64,000 nucleotides of DNA from Aphanizomenon flos-aquae FACHB-1287 (GCF_014698755.1 NZ_JACJTO010000009.1:1-64000); one strand, 5' to 3'; shown: positions 34,161 through 44,378, counted from the stretch's first letter. Notes: generated by a model from the letters alone, not told the origin. Translations and numbers: made by a program.

Positions 34161-36512
34161 TTATAGCCTTTCTTTTAAGTATTTAGCGGCTGCAATTACG
34201 CTTTGTCCTAGTGATAATCCTCCATCATTTGTTGGTACTATACTATGAGTTAATACGTTAATTTCTAATTTTTCTAGTCGCATTTTTACCTGTTGTAATA
34301 AAATTTGATTCTGGAATACTCCTCCTGTTAATACTACTTGATTAAATTGATTTTCTTGTTTCAATTGTTTAACTATTTTGACGGTGGTTATGGCTAAACT
34401 TTGATGGAATTTTGCAGCTATTTCTGATGATGAAATATGCTGTTTTATATCATCCAAAATTTCTCGCCATGTCGAGGATGTATCTATATAATATATATTA
34501 GCTGATTTTTCCAATTTAAAGGAATAATTTAGAGTTTCTTTATCATTGTTTAAAATATTGGTATCAGCTATTGCTTCCATTTCTATGGCTGCTTGTCCTT
34601 CATAACTACATTGTTCTGGACAAATACCTATTGCGGCTGCAACTGCATCAAATAATCTACCTACTGATGATGTTAAGGGTGAATTAATACCTTTTTTTAT
34701 GATTTGGTTGAGTAGTTTAGGGTTTTTATTTTCTAAAAATTTGATTATTGCTAAATCCCTGTATTTTTCTTGTATTTCTTCCCAACTAAAAGCATTAATT
34801 AATTGAGAATAGGTATTTCTCCAAGGTTGATAAATTGCCTGTTTTCCTCCTATCATGGGCATAGGTTTAAATGTTGCTAATCTTTGAAAACTTTGATAAT
34901 CTGCTAATAAAAATTCTCCTCCCCATAATGTACCGTCTTCTCCATATCCTAAACCATCAAAGGCTATTCCTAAAATCGGTTTTGTATCTAAAGAAATTTG
35001 ATTTTCTGCCATACAAGCGGCTATATGGGCGTGATGATGTTGAATTTCTGCTAATTTAATATGATTAACCGTTGCTAGTTGTTTACCAAGTTTAGATGAT
35101 AAGTATTCTGGATGTTTATCAATAGCAATTATTTCTGGTTGATGTTCAAACAAATTTAGATATAAATTCAATGTTTCTTGATAAGCATTAAACGCGGAAG
35201 CATTTTCTAAATCTCCTAAATGTTGTGATAAAATTGCCTCACCTTCTCTTAATAAACAAAAGGTATTTTTTAACTCGCTACCCATGGCTAAAATAGGCGG
35301 TATTTTTTCAAATCCCGGTGGTAAAATAATTGGTGCTGGTGCATATCCTCTAGCACGTCTGAGGGTTTGAATTTTATTATCAATAACTCTAACTACGGAA
35401 TCATCTACTCTATTAACAATATCTCGATTATGTAATAGAAAATAATCGGCTATTTTCGATAATTTATCTTTAGCATCTTCATTATTTATACATTGTGGTT
35501 CATTAGAAATATTAGCACTAGTTAAAACTATTGGTACTTTCATTCTTCTGAGAATTAAATGATGTAAGGGCGTATAAGGTAGCATGAAACCCAGGGTATT
35601 TTGTCCTGGGGCTAGGTCAGATGCTAATTTACTATTATCTTTAATTTTTAATAAAACAATAGGTGCAGCCGAACTTGTTAATAATTGTTTTTCTAAATCA
35701 TTAATATAGCAATATTCAGAAATAATATTTATATCTCTAGCCATTAAAGCCAAAGGTTTATGATATCTATATTTACGATTTCTGAGTTTTTGAACTGCAT
35801 TTTGTAAAGTAGCATCACAAGCCAAATTAAAACCACCTAAACCTTTAATAGCAATAATTTCACCCTTTTGTAATAAAGTACAAACAGCATCCAAATCATC
35901 CAACATGGAGAACATATCAGATATCATAGGTTTACCGTCAGCCCTTTCTAACCATGCACGAGGTCCGCATACAAAACAAGCCACAGGTTGAGCATGAAAA
36001 CGACGATTTTCCACATCTTCATATTCCCTTTCACATTCCTTACACATTGGAAAATTCGCCATACTCGTATTATCCCTATCGTAAGGAATAGCGCGAATAA
36101 TAGTTAACCTTGGACCACAATGAGTACAATTAGTAAAAGGATAACGAAAATAACGACTAAAAGGATCAAAAATTTCCCTTTGACATTGGGGACAACTTGC
36201 AGCGTCAGGAGAAACTTGAGTTTTTATCACACCATTAATACTTGGAGAAATCACAAAATTATCAAAATTAAATTCTCCCCAATACAGACCTCTAACCACC
36301 TGATTAATCCTTGCCAAAGGCGGACATTCTTGATATAATTTATTCACAAAATCCGTGATTATTTCCTCACTACCAGAAACACGAATTAACACCCCTTTTC
36401 CATCATTATAAACCTCACCTTTCAAACCAAAAACCTTCGCCAAACGATACACAGTAGGACGAAAACCCACACCTTGTACAATCCCACAAACCCTAATTTC
36501 CTCTATTCTCAT
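34161..36512 (-). CDS. hypF: carbamoyltransferase HypF
   Basis: HypF (783 residues) makes carbamoyl-AMP and transfers the group to HypE. Domains in order: acylphosphatase (CGIVQGVGFRPTVYRLA), two zinc fingers (CPQCQREI..CTHCGP and CKECE..CFVCGP), a YrdC-like nucleotide domain (IIAIKGLGGFNLACDA, HKPLALMARD, VLTSANISNEP) and a Kae1-like domain with HHHAHIAACMAE and FDGLGYGEDGTLWGGEF. It is the second gene of the operon, just behind the NHL-repeat gene. Confidence 0.97.
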   Translation of the reverse strand: MRIEEIRVCGIVQGVGFRPTVYRLAKVFGLKGEVYNDGKGVLIRVSGSEEIITDFVNKLYQECPPLARINQVVRGLYWGEFNFDNFVISPSINGVIKTQVSPDAASCPQCQREIFDPFSRYFRYPFTNCTHCGPRLTIIRAIPYDRDNTSMANFPMCKECEREYEDVENRRFHAQPVACFVCGPRAWLERADGKPMISDMFSMLDDLDAVCTLLQKGEIIAIKGLGGFNLACDATLQNAVQKLRNRKYRYHKPLALMARDINIISEYCYINDLEKQLLTSSAAPIVLLKIKDNSKLASDLAPGQNTLGFMLPYTPLHHLILRRMKVPIVLTSANISNEPQCINNEDAKDKLSKIADYFLLHNRDIVNRVDDSVVRVIDNKIQTLRRARGYAPAPIILPPGFEKIPPILAMGSELKNTFCLLREGEAILSQHLGDLENASAFNAYQETLNLYLNLFEHQPEIIAIDKHPEYLSSKLGKQLATVNHIKLAEIQHHHAHIAACMAENQISLDTKPILGIAFDGLGYGEDGTLWGGEFLLADYQSFQRLATFKPMPMIGGKQAIYQPWRNTYSQLINAFSWEEIQEKYRDLAIIKFLENKNPKLLNQIIKKGINSPLTSSVGRLFDAVAAAIGICPEQCSYEGQAAIEMEAIADTNILNNDKETLNYSFKLEKSANIYYIDTSSTWREILDDIKQHISSSEIAAKFHQSLAITTVKIVKQLKQENQFNQVVLTGGVFQNQILLQQVKMRLEKLEINVLTHSIVPTNDGGLSLGQSVIAAAKYLKERL

Positions 36513-36552
36513 TCTTCCTTCCTTTGCGTCTTTGCGCCTTTGCGTGAGATAA

Positions 36553-37722
36553 TCAAAACTTCCAAATCAAAACGCGATTATTGCCAGAATCAGCAACTAC
36601 CGCATTCTCACCACAAACCTTAACTCCATAACACCAATTTAAACTTTGTCGCGTTGGTAGTCCAAAATTGCGATTTTCACTTTTATTTGTAAAGTTATCT
36701 TGTCCAATGACAAAATCAGCATCTCCACCCTGTAATAATAGAATAGATTCTGGTTTTTTCCATCCTACTAAACGCGAATTAGCTGTATCAGCAACTATTA
36801 AATAATCTCCCCAAATATCTACCCCATAGGGCATACTTAAACTACTAGCATTAGGTAAATAAAAACCTTGATTTAATTCTACAAAATTAAAGTTTTTTTG
36901 TCCTAAAATCACCGCACAAGGAGTATTATTTTCTGTTGGTATTCCTGGCCAAATCATGACCCTGTTATTACCTGCATCAGTCACAACTAAATTATCATCC
37001 CACATCGTGATATCATGACACCAACGCATACTAGCAGCAGTGGGAGAATCACCTCCATTTTCATTGCGTGATATCATATCTGGTTGTCCCAAAACTATAT
37101 CCGCAGGTTGACCATTTTCTGTGGGTAATTGATTCCAAATTAATAACCGACGATTTCCGGTATCAGCTACAAATAGCTGACCTTGATAATAGAAAATACC
37201 GTAAGGCCAATGTAGAGTATTAGCTGTCGGTTGTTGATTTCCTCGATTTGGTTCATTATCAAGAAAGTTATTTTGTCCTAATACTAAATCTGCGGGAATA
37301 TGACTATCTTTTGGAATATTATACCAGATTAAAATGCGATGATTCCAAGCATCTGCAACCGCTAAACCATTACCACATTTACAAATACCCGTAGGCACAC
37401 TAAATGTAGATTTTCCCGGTGTACTTTTGGCGTTTTGTCCTTCATGAAAAAAGTCAGGTTGTCCTATTACCCAGTCAGCAGGTTGATAATCTTTGGTGGG
37501 TAAATTTTGCCAACCTAATAAACGATGATGTCCTGTATCTGCTACCCATAATGGTCCTGTTGATGATAATAAACAAGCTGCACGTGGTCCAAACATTGTT
37601 GTGGAAGTGGGTACAAGAGGAATTACTAATTGTTCAGGTGTAATATTATTTCCTAATATTATTTTTGCACCTTCAGAAGATATAGATAAATTAGAAATGT
37701 TTTGAATGAGGTGATTTAACAT
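36553..37722 (-). CDS. NHL-repeat protein leading the hyp operon
   Basis: The 389-residue product contains six repeats of the form VADTGNRRLLIWNQLP, VADAWNHRILIW, VTDAGNNRVMIWPGIP, VADTANSRLVGW and VADSGNNRVLIW, which form an NHL beta-propeller. No signal peptide is seen. A gene of this type precedes hypF in Nostoc-type hyp clusters; its role in hydrogenase maturation is not established. The operon promoter should lie in 37723-37890. Confidence 0.88.
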   Translation of the reverse strand: MLNHLIQNISNLSISSEGAKIILGNNITPEQLVIPLVPTSTTMFGPRAACLLSSTGPLWVADTGHHRLLGWQNLPTKDYQPADWVIGQPDFFHEGQNAKSTPGKSTFSVPTGICKCGNGLAVADAWNHRILIWYNIPKDSHIPADLVLGQNNFLDNEPNRGNQQPTANTLHWPYGIFYYQGQLFVADTGNRRLLIWNQLPTENGQPADIVLGQPDMISRNENGGDSPTAASMRWCHDITMWDDNLVVTDAGNNRVMIWPGIPTENNTPCAVILGQKNFNFVELNQGFYLPNASSLSMPYGVDIWGDYLIVADTANSRLVGWKKPESILLLQGGDADFVIGQDNFTNKSENRNFGLPTRQSLNWCYGVKVCGENAVVADSGNNRVLIWKF

Positions 37723-37890
37723 TTATTAATTCAAAGGTTAATCATACAGATTTGATGTTATCCTAAAAACCTATAATATTGATATTAATTTATTTTATTT
37801 TTATATAAATTTATGTTCGATAAATTACAATTTATTTGTGTCATAGTCGGCTTTGTGCTGTAGTGTACGTTCGCAAATTATATGATCATA
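37723..37890 (-). promoter_or_regulatory. upstream region of the hyp operon
   Basis: An AT-rich gap that should contain the hyp operon promoter. I see no exact GTA-N8-TAC site. No further signal is assigned. Confidence 0.35.
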
Positions 37891-37983
37891 CTAAATTAGA
37901 TGCGTTTCCCCTGTGGTGATGAGTGCGGTGGAGAGGATTTTGATGATGGGGAATAGTTTTTGTTTGATATCTTTTAAGTTCAT
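37891..37983 (-). pseudogene. truncated copy of the membrane-protein gene at 60310
   Basis: The frame reads MNLKDIKQKLFPIIKILSTA and then LITTGETHLI before a stop. Its first 23 codons are almost identical, in DNA as well, to the start of the 97-residue gene at 60310-60603, after which similarity ends at once. Upstream, AAACAACATGAAC is also shared. It is a broken duplicate lying at the border of the restriction-modification module. Confidence 0.8.
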
Positions 37984-38164
37984 GTTGTTTATCATTGTTT
38001 TGTTGCTATTTTTCCCAGATTCACTATAGACAAGAAGAAAATCCGGGTCACGCTCTGAAAATTTACACTTAATTAGCAATTCTCATATCATAATAGTTAC
38101 ACATTGGGATGAAATATTGAGAAATCTAAACTGTGGAATTAAAGCATTATTCTAAATAATACCT

Positions 38165-38407
38165 ATGACAGACTCTGCTTCTGACAACACTCCTGAATTA
38201 CTCTCTGTCGCTGAAACTGCCAAATTACTGGCTGTAACTCGTCAACGAGTACACGACTTAATTAAGAATGGTCAGATTATAGCTCATAAACTTGGACGTT
38301 ATTACTACATAGAACCGACTGAAATAGAGAGATACAAGAATCAGCCTAATGGAAAACCTTATCAACCTCGACGGACAAATTCTCAAGCCAACTCTATTGA
38401 CAGATGA
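38165..38407 (+). CDS. excisionase-like HTH protein, probable controller of the R-M module
   Basis: The 80-residue product contains LLSVAETAKLLAVTRQRVHDLIKNGQIIAHKLGRYYYIEPTEIERY, a MerR-type winged helix as in excisionase-family (helix_turn_helix_17) proteins, with a basic tail. It lies 50 bp upstream of the methyltransferase gene in the same direction and could time its expression, but controller activity is inference. Confidence 0.75.
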   Translation: MTDSASDNTPELLSVAETAKLLAVTRQRVHDLIKNGQIIAHKLGRYYYIEPTEIERYKNQPNGKPYQPRRTNSQANSIDR

Positions 38408-38457
38408 CAATAGAGTATGTAGACTTAAGCTAGATTAATATAGTCAAGGTAAAATTA

Positions 38458-39444
38458 ATGCTTCCTTTCCAATTGATTACTACTGATTTTGCAACTCAAC
38501 AAAAATTGCAGCAGGTTTACAAGAGTGAGTATGGAATTCTCTATCAGGGAGACTGTCTGAAACTTCTATCAGCATTACCTAATGAGTCTGTAGATATGGT
38601 ATTTGCAGACCCACCTTTTAATCTTGGTAAAGAATATGGTGAAGGTGTCAACGATAATTTAGCAGCAGATAAATATTTAATATGGTCCCAACAGTGGCTT
38701 AATGAAAGTATTCGAGTCCTGAAAAATGGTGGTAGTTTATTTATATTTAACTTGCCTAAATGGTGTATAGAATATGGTGCATATTTGAATCAACAAGGAA
38801 TGTGTTTTCGACATTGGATTGCTTGCAGAATGCCGAAAGCTTTTCCCAGAGGTAAAAAAATGTCTCCTGCTCACTATGGACTACTCTATTATACTAAAGG
38901 GGAACCAGCAGTTTTCAACAAAGTTTACACACCTATTCAAGTATGTCGGCATTGCGGTGGAGAAATTCGTGATTATGGTGGACATCGCAAAAAACTTAAT
39001 GAAAAAGGTATTAACTTAATGGATGTTTGGGAAGCACCAGAAGATGTTTGGGAAGATACTTCTGATGCTGATTCTAGTGAAACTTTATGGACATTAATAG
39101 AAGAAATCTGGACTGATATTCCACCAGTTCGTCATCGTCAGCATAAAAAAAGAGTTGCAAATGAACTTGCTCCTATTATGTTAGAGAGAATTATTGCAAT
39201 GGCATCTAATCCAGGACAAATTGTAGTTGATCCATTTGGAGGTTCTGGTACTACATTTTATGCAGCGGAAAAACTAAAACGTTATTGGATTGGTTCGGAA
39301 ATTGGGGATATAGATTCAGCAATAGAAAGATTAACTGATTTGGATAAAGGGATTATTGAAGAATGGGAATCAGCGAGGGGAAAAAAGAAATTTAAGCAAC
39401 GCAAAACAACTACTGCACAACTTTCAATTCCTTTTTTAACATAA
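38458..39444 (+). CDS. type II DNA methyltransferase (beta class)
   Basis: The 328-residue product has catalytic FADPPFNLGKEYG (about residues 49-61) before the SAM motif VVDPFGGSGTTFYAAEKL (about residue 256), the order of beta-class amino-methyltransferases; DPPF(N) favours N6-adenine. A CRHCG pair and an acidic insert lie in the target-recognition region. It faces a convergent endonuclease gene 8 bp away, a complete type II system. Confidence 0.92.
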   Translation: MLPFQLITTDFATQQKLQQVYKSEYGILYQGDCLKLLSALPNESVDMVFADPPFNLGKEYGEGVNDNLAADKYLIWSQQWLNESIRVLKNGGSLFIFNLPKWCIEYGAYLNQQGMCFRHWIACRMPKAFPRGKKMSPAHYGLLYYTKGEPAVFNKVYTPIQVCRHCGGEIRDYGGHRKKLNEKGINLMDVWEAPEDVWEDTSDADSSETLWTLIEEIWTDIPPVRHRQHKKRVANELAPIMLERIIAMASNPGQIVVDPFGGSGTTFYAAEKLKRYWIGSEIGDIDSAIERLTDLDKGIIEEWESARGKKKFKQRKTTTAQLSIPFLT

Positions 39445-39452
39445 GAGTAATT

Positions 39453-40046
39453 TTATACTAATGCACGTCCATCTGTGCCTTTAGTAAGTGTTGGTACGTT
39501 GCTATCTAGATAATCATGTTCAATTACAAAGATTGCCAAAAATCCTTCTTGAATTTGAACTGCTTTCCAAACATCAAAATATGGTTCTAATTCTTCATAG
39601 TTACCAATTCTATCTGTTAGGTAAGGGTAAATTTTTCTGCTGGGGAGTACCAAAGCAGCACCTAGAAAAACACCACGTAGTAATCCAAGAACCATTTTAT
39701 TAACTGCTCGATGACTTGAGGAAATATTACCAGTTTCCCACTCAAGAGCGAAAAGATAATTGTCAATCATTTTTGTTGCGTCTATCTTTCCTGGTGATTT
39801 AGTTGCATAGTTAATTGAAGTTTCCAATTTCCAGCCAAACTGATTTTTCAATGCAATCATGCAAGCTTGTTTAATTGGCTTGACACCATTACCATGTTTT
39901 GTGGGATTAATTGTAAAGCTGGATGTACCAGGAGGATGGACTATAAGAGAGATAGCATCACGAATTTCAGTGCGAATAATTGACCAATCAGTTGATTCCT
40001 CAAAACTCCCAACACTAATTAAAGTAACTTCTTGAACAATTTTCAT
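39453..40046 (-). CDS. type II restriction endonuclease, BglII/BamHI-like
   Basis: The 197-residue product has KIDATKMIDNYLFALEWETGNISSSHRAVNK, where Asp89 and Glu102/Glu104 fit the acidic active site of BamHI/BglII-family enzymes. The EWETGNISSSHRA stretch is, as far as I recall, characteristic of the BglII family. The convergent methyltransferase gene supports the role. The recognition site is not readable; a GATC-centred site would be the family expectation. Confidence 0.8.
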   Translation of the reverse strand: MKIVQEVTLISVGSFEESTDWSIIRTEIRDAISLIVHPPGTSSFTINPTKHGNGVKPIKQACMIALKNQFGWKLETSINYATKSPGKIDATKMIDNYLFALEWETGNISSSHRAVNKMVLGLLRGVFLGAALVLPSRKIYPYLTDRIGNYEELEPYFDVWKAVQIQEGFLAIFVIEHDYLDSNVPTLTKGTDGRALV

Positions 40047-40120
40047 GCTAACTACTCACAATATATTTGACCACCTTACAGCAAAATTAGATAATTTAGA
40101 AAAGCTTCTTTTCCATAAAA

Positions 40121-41581
40121 ATGCTAAATCAAAACCAAACCCCCCTCATAGATGCCTTAAAAGCCTGTACAACCCGTTCTCATGCACCATTTTACACCCC
40201 AGGACATAAACACGGTGCGGGCATTTCCCCACTTTTAACCGATTTAATCGGAAAAGATGTCTTTCGTGCTGACTTAACAGAATTAGCAGAATTAGATAAT
40301 TTATTTACACCCCAAAGCGTAATTCTCGCAGCGCAAGAACTAGCAGCGGAGGCTTTTGGTGCAGAGAAAACATGGTTTTTAGTTAATGGTTCTACCTGCG
40401 GAATTGAAGCCGCAATTCTCGCTACTTGTAGAATGGGAGAAAAAATTATTCTCCCGCGCAATGTCCATTCTTCAGTTATTTCTGGTTTAATTCTTTCCGG
40501 TGCAATTCCTATTTTTATAAATCCTGCATACAACTCAGATTTAGATATTGCATATAGCGTTACACCAGAAGCATTAAAAGCAGCATTAGTACAACATCCA
40601 GATACAAAAGCAGTCCTGATAGTTTATCCTACTTATAATGGTATTTGTGGAAATTTGCCAGCATTTGTACATCTTACTCATCAATATAATATTCCCCTAA
40701 TTGTAGATGAAGCACATGGCGCTCATTTTCATTTTCATTCACAATTACCAATTTCTGCTTTAACCGCAGGTGCAGATTTAACAGTACAATCAATTCATAA
40801 AACATTAGGGGCAATGACACAAGCATCAATGTTACATTTTCAAGGTAAAAGAATTGATATTGATAGAGTTAATAAAGCTTTGCAATTAGTTCAATCTACA
40901 AGCCCTAGTTTTATCCTTTTAGCCTCTCTAGATGCTGCGCGTCAACAAATGGCAATACATGGAGAAAAATTGATGTCTCAAACCTTGGATTTAGCTGAGG
41001 AAGCGAGAATTAAAATTAATCAAATTCCCGGTTTATCTACTCGTTTAATTAATAGCAAAAAATCACCAGGATTTATGGACTTAGATCAAACTAGATTAAC
41101 TGTAAATGTTAGTAAAATAAAATTTACAGGCTTTGCGTCTGAAGAAATTCTAGATAAAAGATTTCATGTCACTCCAGAATTTTCATCTTGGCAAAATCTT
41201 ACTTTTATTATTAGTTTAGGAAACACAAAAGCAGATATTCAAAAACTAATTCAAGGATTAAATAATCTTACCCATGTCATCCCCTTGACATCTGAGTGTC
41301 AACCGTGTAATAATATAAACGATGCTATAATTGCCAGTATTATGTCCATTTCTCCCCGTGAGGCCTTTTTTGCTAATAGCGAGGTAATACCTATAGCGGA
41401 AACCCAAGAAAGGATTTGTGCGGAAATTATTTGTCCTTATCCTCCAGGAATTCCTGTATTAATGCCAGGAGAAATAATTACAAAATCAGCCTTAGAATAT
41501 TTACAGGAAATTCAAAATATGGGTGGTTTTATTAGCGGTTGTGCTGATGAAACTTTACAAACTGTCAAAGTTGTGAAATAA
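40121..41581 (+). CDS. Orn/Lys/Arg decarboxylase family PLP enzyme
   Basis: The 486-residue product has the fold-type I decarboxylase motifs: FYTPGHKHGAG near the start, NGSTCGIEAAIL, IVDEAHGAHFHF (Asp196 pairing with the PLP nitrogen) and SIHKTLGAMTQ with Lys227 as the Schiff-base lysine. The C-terminal domain contains CPYPPGIPVLMPGE. Substrate could be arginine, lysine or ornithine, feeding polyamine synthesis; the sequence does not decide. It stands alone between convergent or divergent minus-strand genes. Confidence 0.9.
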   Translation: MLNQNQTPLIDALKACTTRSHAPFYTPGHKHGAGISPLLTDLIGKDVFRADLTELAELDNLFTPQSVILAAQELAAEAFGAEKTWFLVNGSTCGIEAAILATCRMGEKIILPRNVHSSVISGLILSGAIPIFINPAYNSDLDIAYSVTPEALKAALVQHPDTKAVLIVYPTYNGICGNLPAFVHLTHQYNIPLIVDEAHGAHFHFHSQLPISALTAGADLTVQSIHKTLGAMTQASMLHFQGKRIDIDRVNKALQLVQSTSPSFILLASLDAARQQMAIHGEKLMSQTLDLAEEARIKINQIPGLSTRLINSKKSPGFMDLDQTRLTVNVSKIKFTGFASEEILDKRFHVTPEFSSWQNLTFIISLGNTKADIQKLIQGLNNLTHVIPLTSECQPCNNINDAIIASIMSISPREAFFANSEVIPIAETQERICAEIICPYPPGIPVLMPGEIITKSALEYLQEIQNMGGFISGCADETLQTVKVVK

Positions 41582-41615
41582 TATAACATAGAGTTTACTA
41601 ATCATATAATATATA

Positions 41616-42659
41616 TCATAGCTCTACTGTTTCTTGCTCAATTTCATAACCATGACCTAATTTTTCTATTGCACCATCAATTAAATCTAAACCTTGTTGG
41701 ACAGTTTCCATTAAACTTAATTTACCTCGTAAATCAGCAGCACCAGCAAAACCTTTAGCATACCAAGTCATGTGTTTACGGGCTTGACGAACTCCCCTAT
41801 CTCCCTTGTATTCCCATAAAGCAAAAAGATGTTCTCGCGCACATTCTAAACGTTGAATTGGGTTAGGTGGTGGTAATAATTCTCCCGTTTTTAAAAAATG
41901 ATCAACTTCACCAACTAAAAAGGGATAACCTAAAGTTCCCCGAGAACACATTACCCCGTCTGCACCAGTTTGTTCTAGACATTTTACCGCAGCTTCCACA
42001 GAGAAAATATCCCCATTACCAATTACCGGAATTGATAAAATTTCTTTGACTTTAGCTATCCATTCCCACCGTGCATTACCATTATAACCTTGAGCGCGAG
42101 TCCGTCCATGGACAGTAATCATTTTTGCTCCCGCGTCTTCCATTCTTTTAGCAAAATCAAGAATAGTAATTTCATGTTCATTCCAACCAATGCGGGTTTT
42201 CACGGTCACAGGAACATCTACCGCTTTTACCACTTCTCGCACAATTGCTTCTGCAATTTCTGGTTGACGTAATAAAGAAGAACCACCACCATTTTTAGTA
42301 ATTTTATTAACCGGACACCCCATATTAATATCAACAGTATCCGCACCTTCCGCAACTGCTTTTATCGCTGCTTCCGCGAGAAAATCAGGACGACAATCAA
42401 ATAATTGAATACTAATAGGACGTTCGTTCGGGTCTACTTCCATAATTATTGGTAGCTGTTTAACATAATGCAAACCTGTAGCATTTACCATTTCTGTATA
42501 CAGCATAGATTCTGGTGCATAACGACGTACTAAACGACGAAATACCAAATCAGTCACTCCCGACAAAGGAGACTGTAAAACACGGCTTTTAACCTCAAAT
42601 GAGCCAATTTTTAAAGGAGTGGAAAGTCTAGTTTTAAGTTCAGGAGAAAGGTAAATCAT
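41616..42659 (-). CDS. dus: tRNA-dihydrouridine synthase
   Basis: The 347-residue flavoprotein reduces uridines in tRNA D-loops. Evidence: LQSPLSGVTDLVFRRLVRRY, DTVDINMGCPVNKITKNGGG (FMN phosphate site), VTVHGRTRAQGYNG (catalytic region) and IPVIGNGDIFSVEAA. It resembles the DusB branch. It ends 35 bp from the convergent decarboxylase gene. Confidence 0.93.
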   Translation of the reverse strand: MIYLSPELKTRLSTPLKIGSFEVKSRVLQSPLSGVTDLVFRRLVRRYAPESMLYTEMVNATGLHYVKQLPIIMEVDPNERPISIQLFDCRPDFLAEAAIKAVAEGADTVDINMGCPVNKITKNGGGSSLLRQPEIAEAIVREVVKAVDVPVTVKTRIGWNEHEITILDFAKRMEDAGAKMITVHGRTRAQGYNGNARWEWIAKVKEILSIPVIGNGDIFSVEAAVKCLEQTGADGVMCSRGTLGYPFLVGEVDHFLKTGELLPPPNPIQRLECAREHLFALWEYKGDRGVRQARKHMTWYAKGFAGAADLRGKLSLMETVQQGLDLIDGAIEKLGHGYEIEQETVEL

Positions 42660-42819
42660 GGTTAGAATTAAAAATAAGTAAGACTGGCAAAATTTGTCTA
42701 TTTGCTAATTGATAAATTTATTATAGTTGATGTTTACAGTGATATTGATATCCATTGACAATTGACAATTATAAATTATCAATTATCAATTTAATTACCT
42801 CTCGAATATTCCCAGGTTT

Positions 42820-44352
42820 CTAAACTACAACTTTTTCCAAAATCAATTTAGAACGCTTTACTTGTTCAGGAATAGCAACAGGATAATTACCAGTAAAACA
42901 AGCAGAACAGAAACTATTAGTATCTTCTCTGGTTGTTTCTAACATTCCTTCCCAACTTAAATAAGCTAGACTATCAACTTGTAATTGTTTGGCTATTTCC
43001 GCTACTGATTTTGTCGCAGCAATTAATTGATCTTGGGTATCAGTATCAATACCGTAAAAACAAGGGTGCGTCACAGGAGGAGAAGAAATTCTCATGTGTA
43101 CTTCTGCTACACCAGCATCACGCAAGGACTGTACAAGTTTACGGCTAGTAGTTCCTCGGACAATGGAATCATCAATAATTACAACTCGCTTACCGAATAA
43201 AACATCTTTAAGGGGGTTAAGTTTCATTTTAATCCCTGATTCGCGCATAGCTTGGGTAGGCTGAATAAAGGTGCGGCCGACGTAGCGATTTTTAATCAGC
43301 CCCTCACCATAAGCTATACCAGAAGTTTGGGAAAAGCCAATGGCCGCAGGTATACCAGAATCAGGAACACCAAAAACTAGATCGGCTTCTACTGGTGCTT
43401 CTGCTGCCATTTTCCGTCCTAACCGCATTCGATAACTGTATAAAGTTTCATTGTGCATGAGGCTATCGGGACGGGCAAAATAGATCATTTCAAAGATACA
43501 AAGTTTACGTTCTGACTGTTGATGCCACTGAAATGATTCTAAACCAGTTTCGGTAATCCAAACTAATTCCCCAGGTCCCACATCACGCAGATATTCCGCA
43601 CCGATAATATCTAAACCGCAAGTTTCGGACGCGAGAACGTAACGCACAGGTTCACTATCTAATGTGCCAATTACTAAGGGACGAATCCCGTTAGGATCAC
43701 GGACTCCCATTATACCTGCGGGTGTAGCAATAGTTAAACTAAATGCGCCTTGACAACGTTTAAGAGCACTTATTGCACCTGTAATCCAATCTGCACCAGC
43801 ATTGACTTCTTGAGCGATCGCATAAGCAATCATTTCTGAGTCTGTTGTCGTGACTAAGTTAAACTTATCTTTGATTAACTCAGAACGCAATTGTACAGTA
43901 TTGACTAAATTCCCATTGTGTGCTAAAGCTAATAAACCCAACCGAGTTTCCACCACAGCGGGTTGGGCGTTAACTTTGCGACTAGAACCAGTAGTAGAAT
44001 AACGGGTATGACCAACTGCCAAATTTCCGGGTAATTGCTCTAAAATAGTTTCATTAAATACCTGAGATACCAAACCCATATCTTTATGCTGGTAGACGCG
44101 TGAACCTTCAAAGGTAGCAATACCAGCAGATTCTTGACCCCGATGCTGGAGAGCATATAATCCAAAGTAGGTTAATTTAGCAACATCTTGTTCTGGAGCA
44201 TAAATGCCAAAAACACCACAAGCTTCTTCGGGTTTGTCACTGGTATTTTCATAACTGTTGATCAAGTTGTTAGCAATTTCGGGATATTCACCTAAGGTGA
44301 CGGAATTAATGGGAATCATGCTGGTATTGCTCCTGGTGGGGATTTTGTTCAA
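42820..44352 (-). CDS. purF: amidophosphoribosyltransferase
   Basis: PurF makes phosphoribosylamine from PRPP and glutamine, the first step of purine synthesis. The 510 residues contain a propeptide ending before Cys45 (PEEACGVFGIYAP), the glutaminase nucleophile; LQHRGQESAGIA and GHTRYSTTG of the Ntn domain; and VVIIDDSIVRGTTSRKLV, the PRPP loop. C-terminal Cys residues (SFCSACFTGNYP) may hold an Fe-S cluster. Translation could begin at the second Met. purL lies upstream on the same strand. Confidence 0.96.
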   Translation of the reverse strand: MNKIPTRSNTSMIPINSVTLGEYPEIANNLINSYENTSDKPEEACGVFGIYAPEQDVAKLTYFGLYALQHRGQESAGIATFEGSRVYQHKDMGLVSQVFNETILEQLPGNLAVGHTRYSTTGSSRKVNAQPAVVETRLGLLALAHNGNLVNTVQLRSELIKDKFNLVTTTDSEMIAYAIAQEVNAGADWITGAISALKRCQGAFSLTIATPAGIMGVRDPNGIRPLVIGTLDSEPVRYVLASETCGLDIIGAEYLRDVGPGELVWITETGLESFQWHQQSERKLCIFEMIYFARPDSLMHNETLYSYRMRLGRKMAAEAPVEADLVFGVPDSGIPAAIGFSQTSGIAYGEGLIKNRYVGRTFIQPTQAMRESGIKMKLNPLKDVLFGKRVVIIDDSIVRGTTSRKLVQSLRDAGVAEVHMRISSPPVTHPCFYGIDTDTQDQLIAATKSVAEIAKQLQVDSLAYLSWEGMLETTREDTNSFCSACFTGNYPVAIPEQVKRSKLILEKVVV

Positions 44353-44378
44353 AAGTCAAAAGTCAAAAGTCAAAAGTA
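44350..44378. repeat. CAAAAGT heptamer tandem repeat
   Basis: Four copies of CAAAAGT in a row directly upstream of purF, a cyanobacterial STRR-type repeat that overlaps the region of the purF ribosome-binding site. Confidence 0.9.

Noticed and set aside
34871-36338. Plus-strand frames within hypF
   Set aside because: They are antisense to HypF zinc-finger and Kae1-like motifs; composition reflects the opposite strand.
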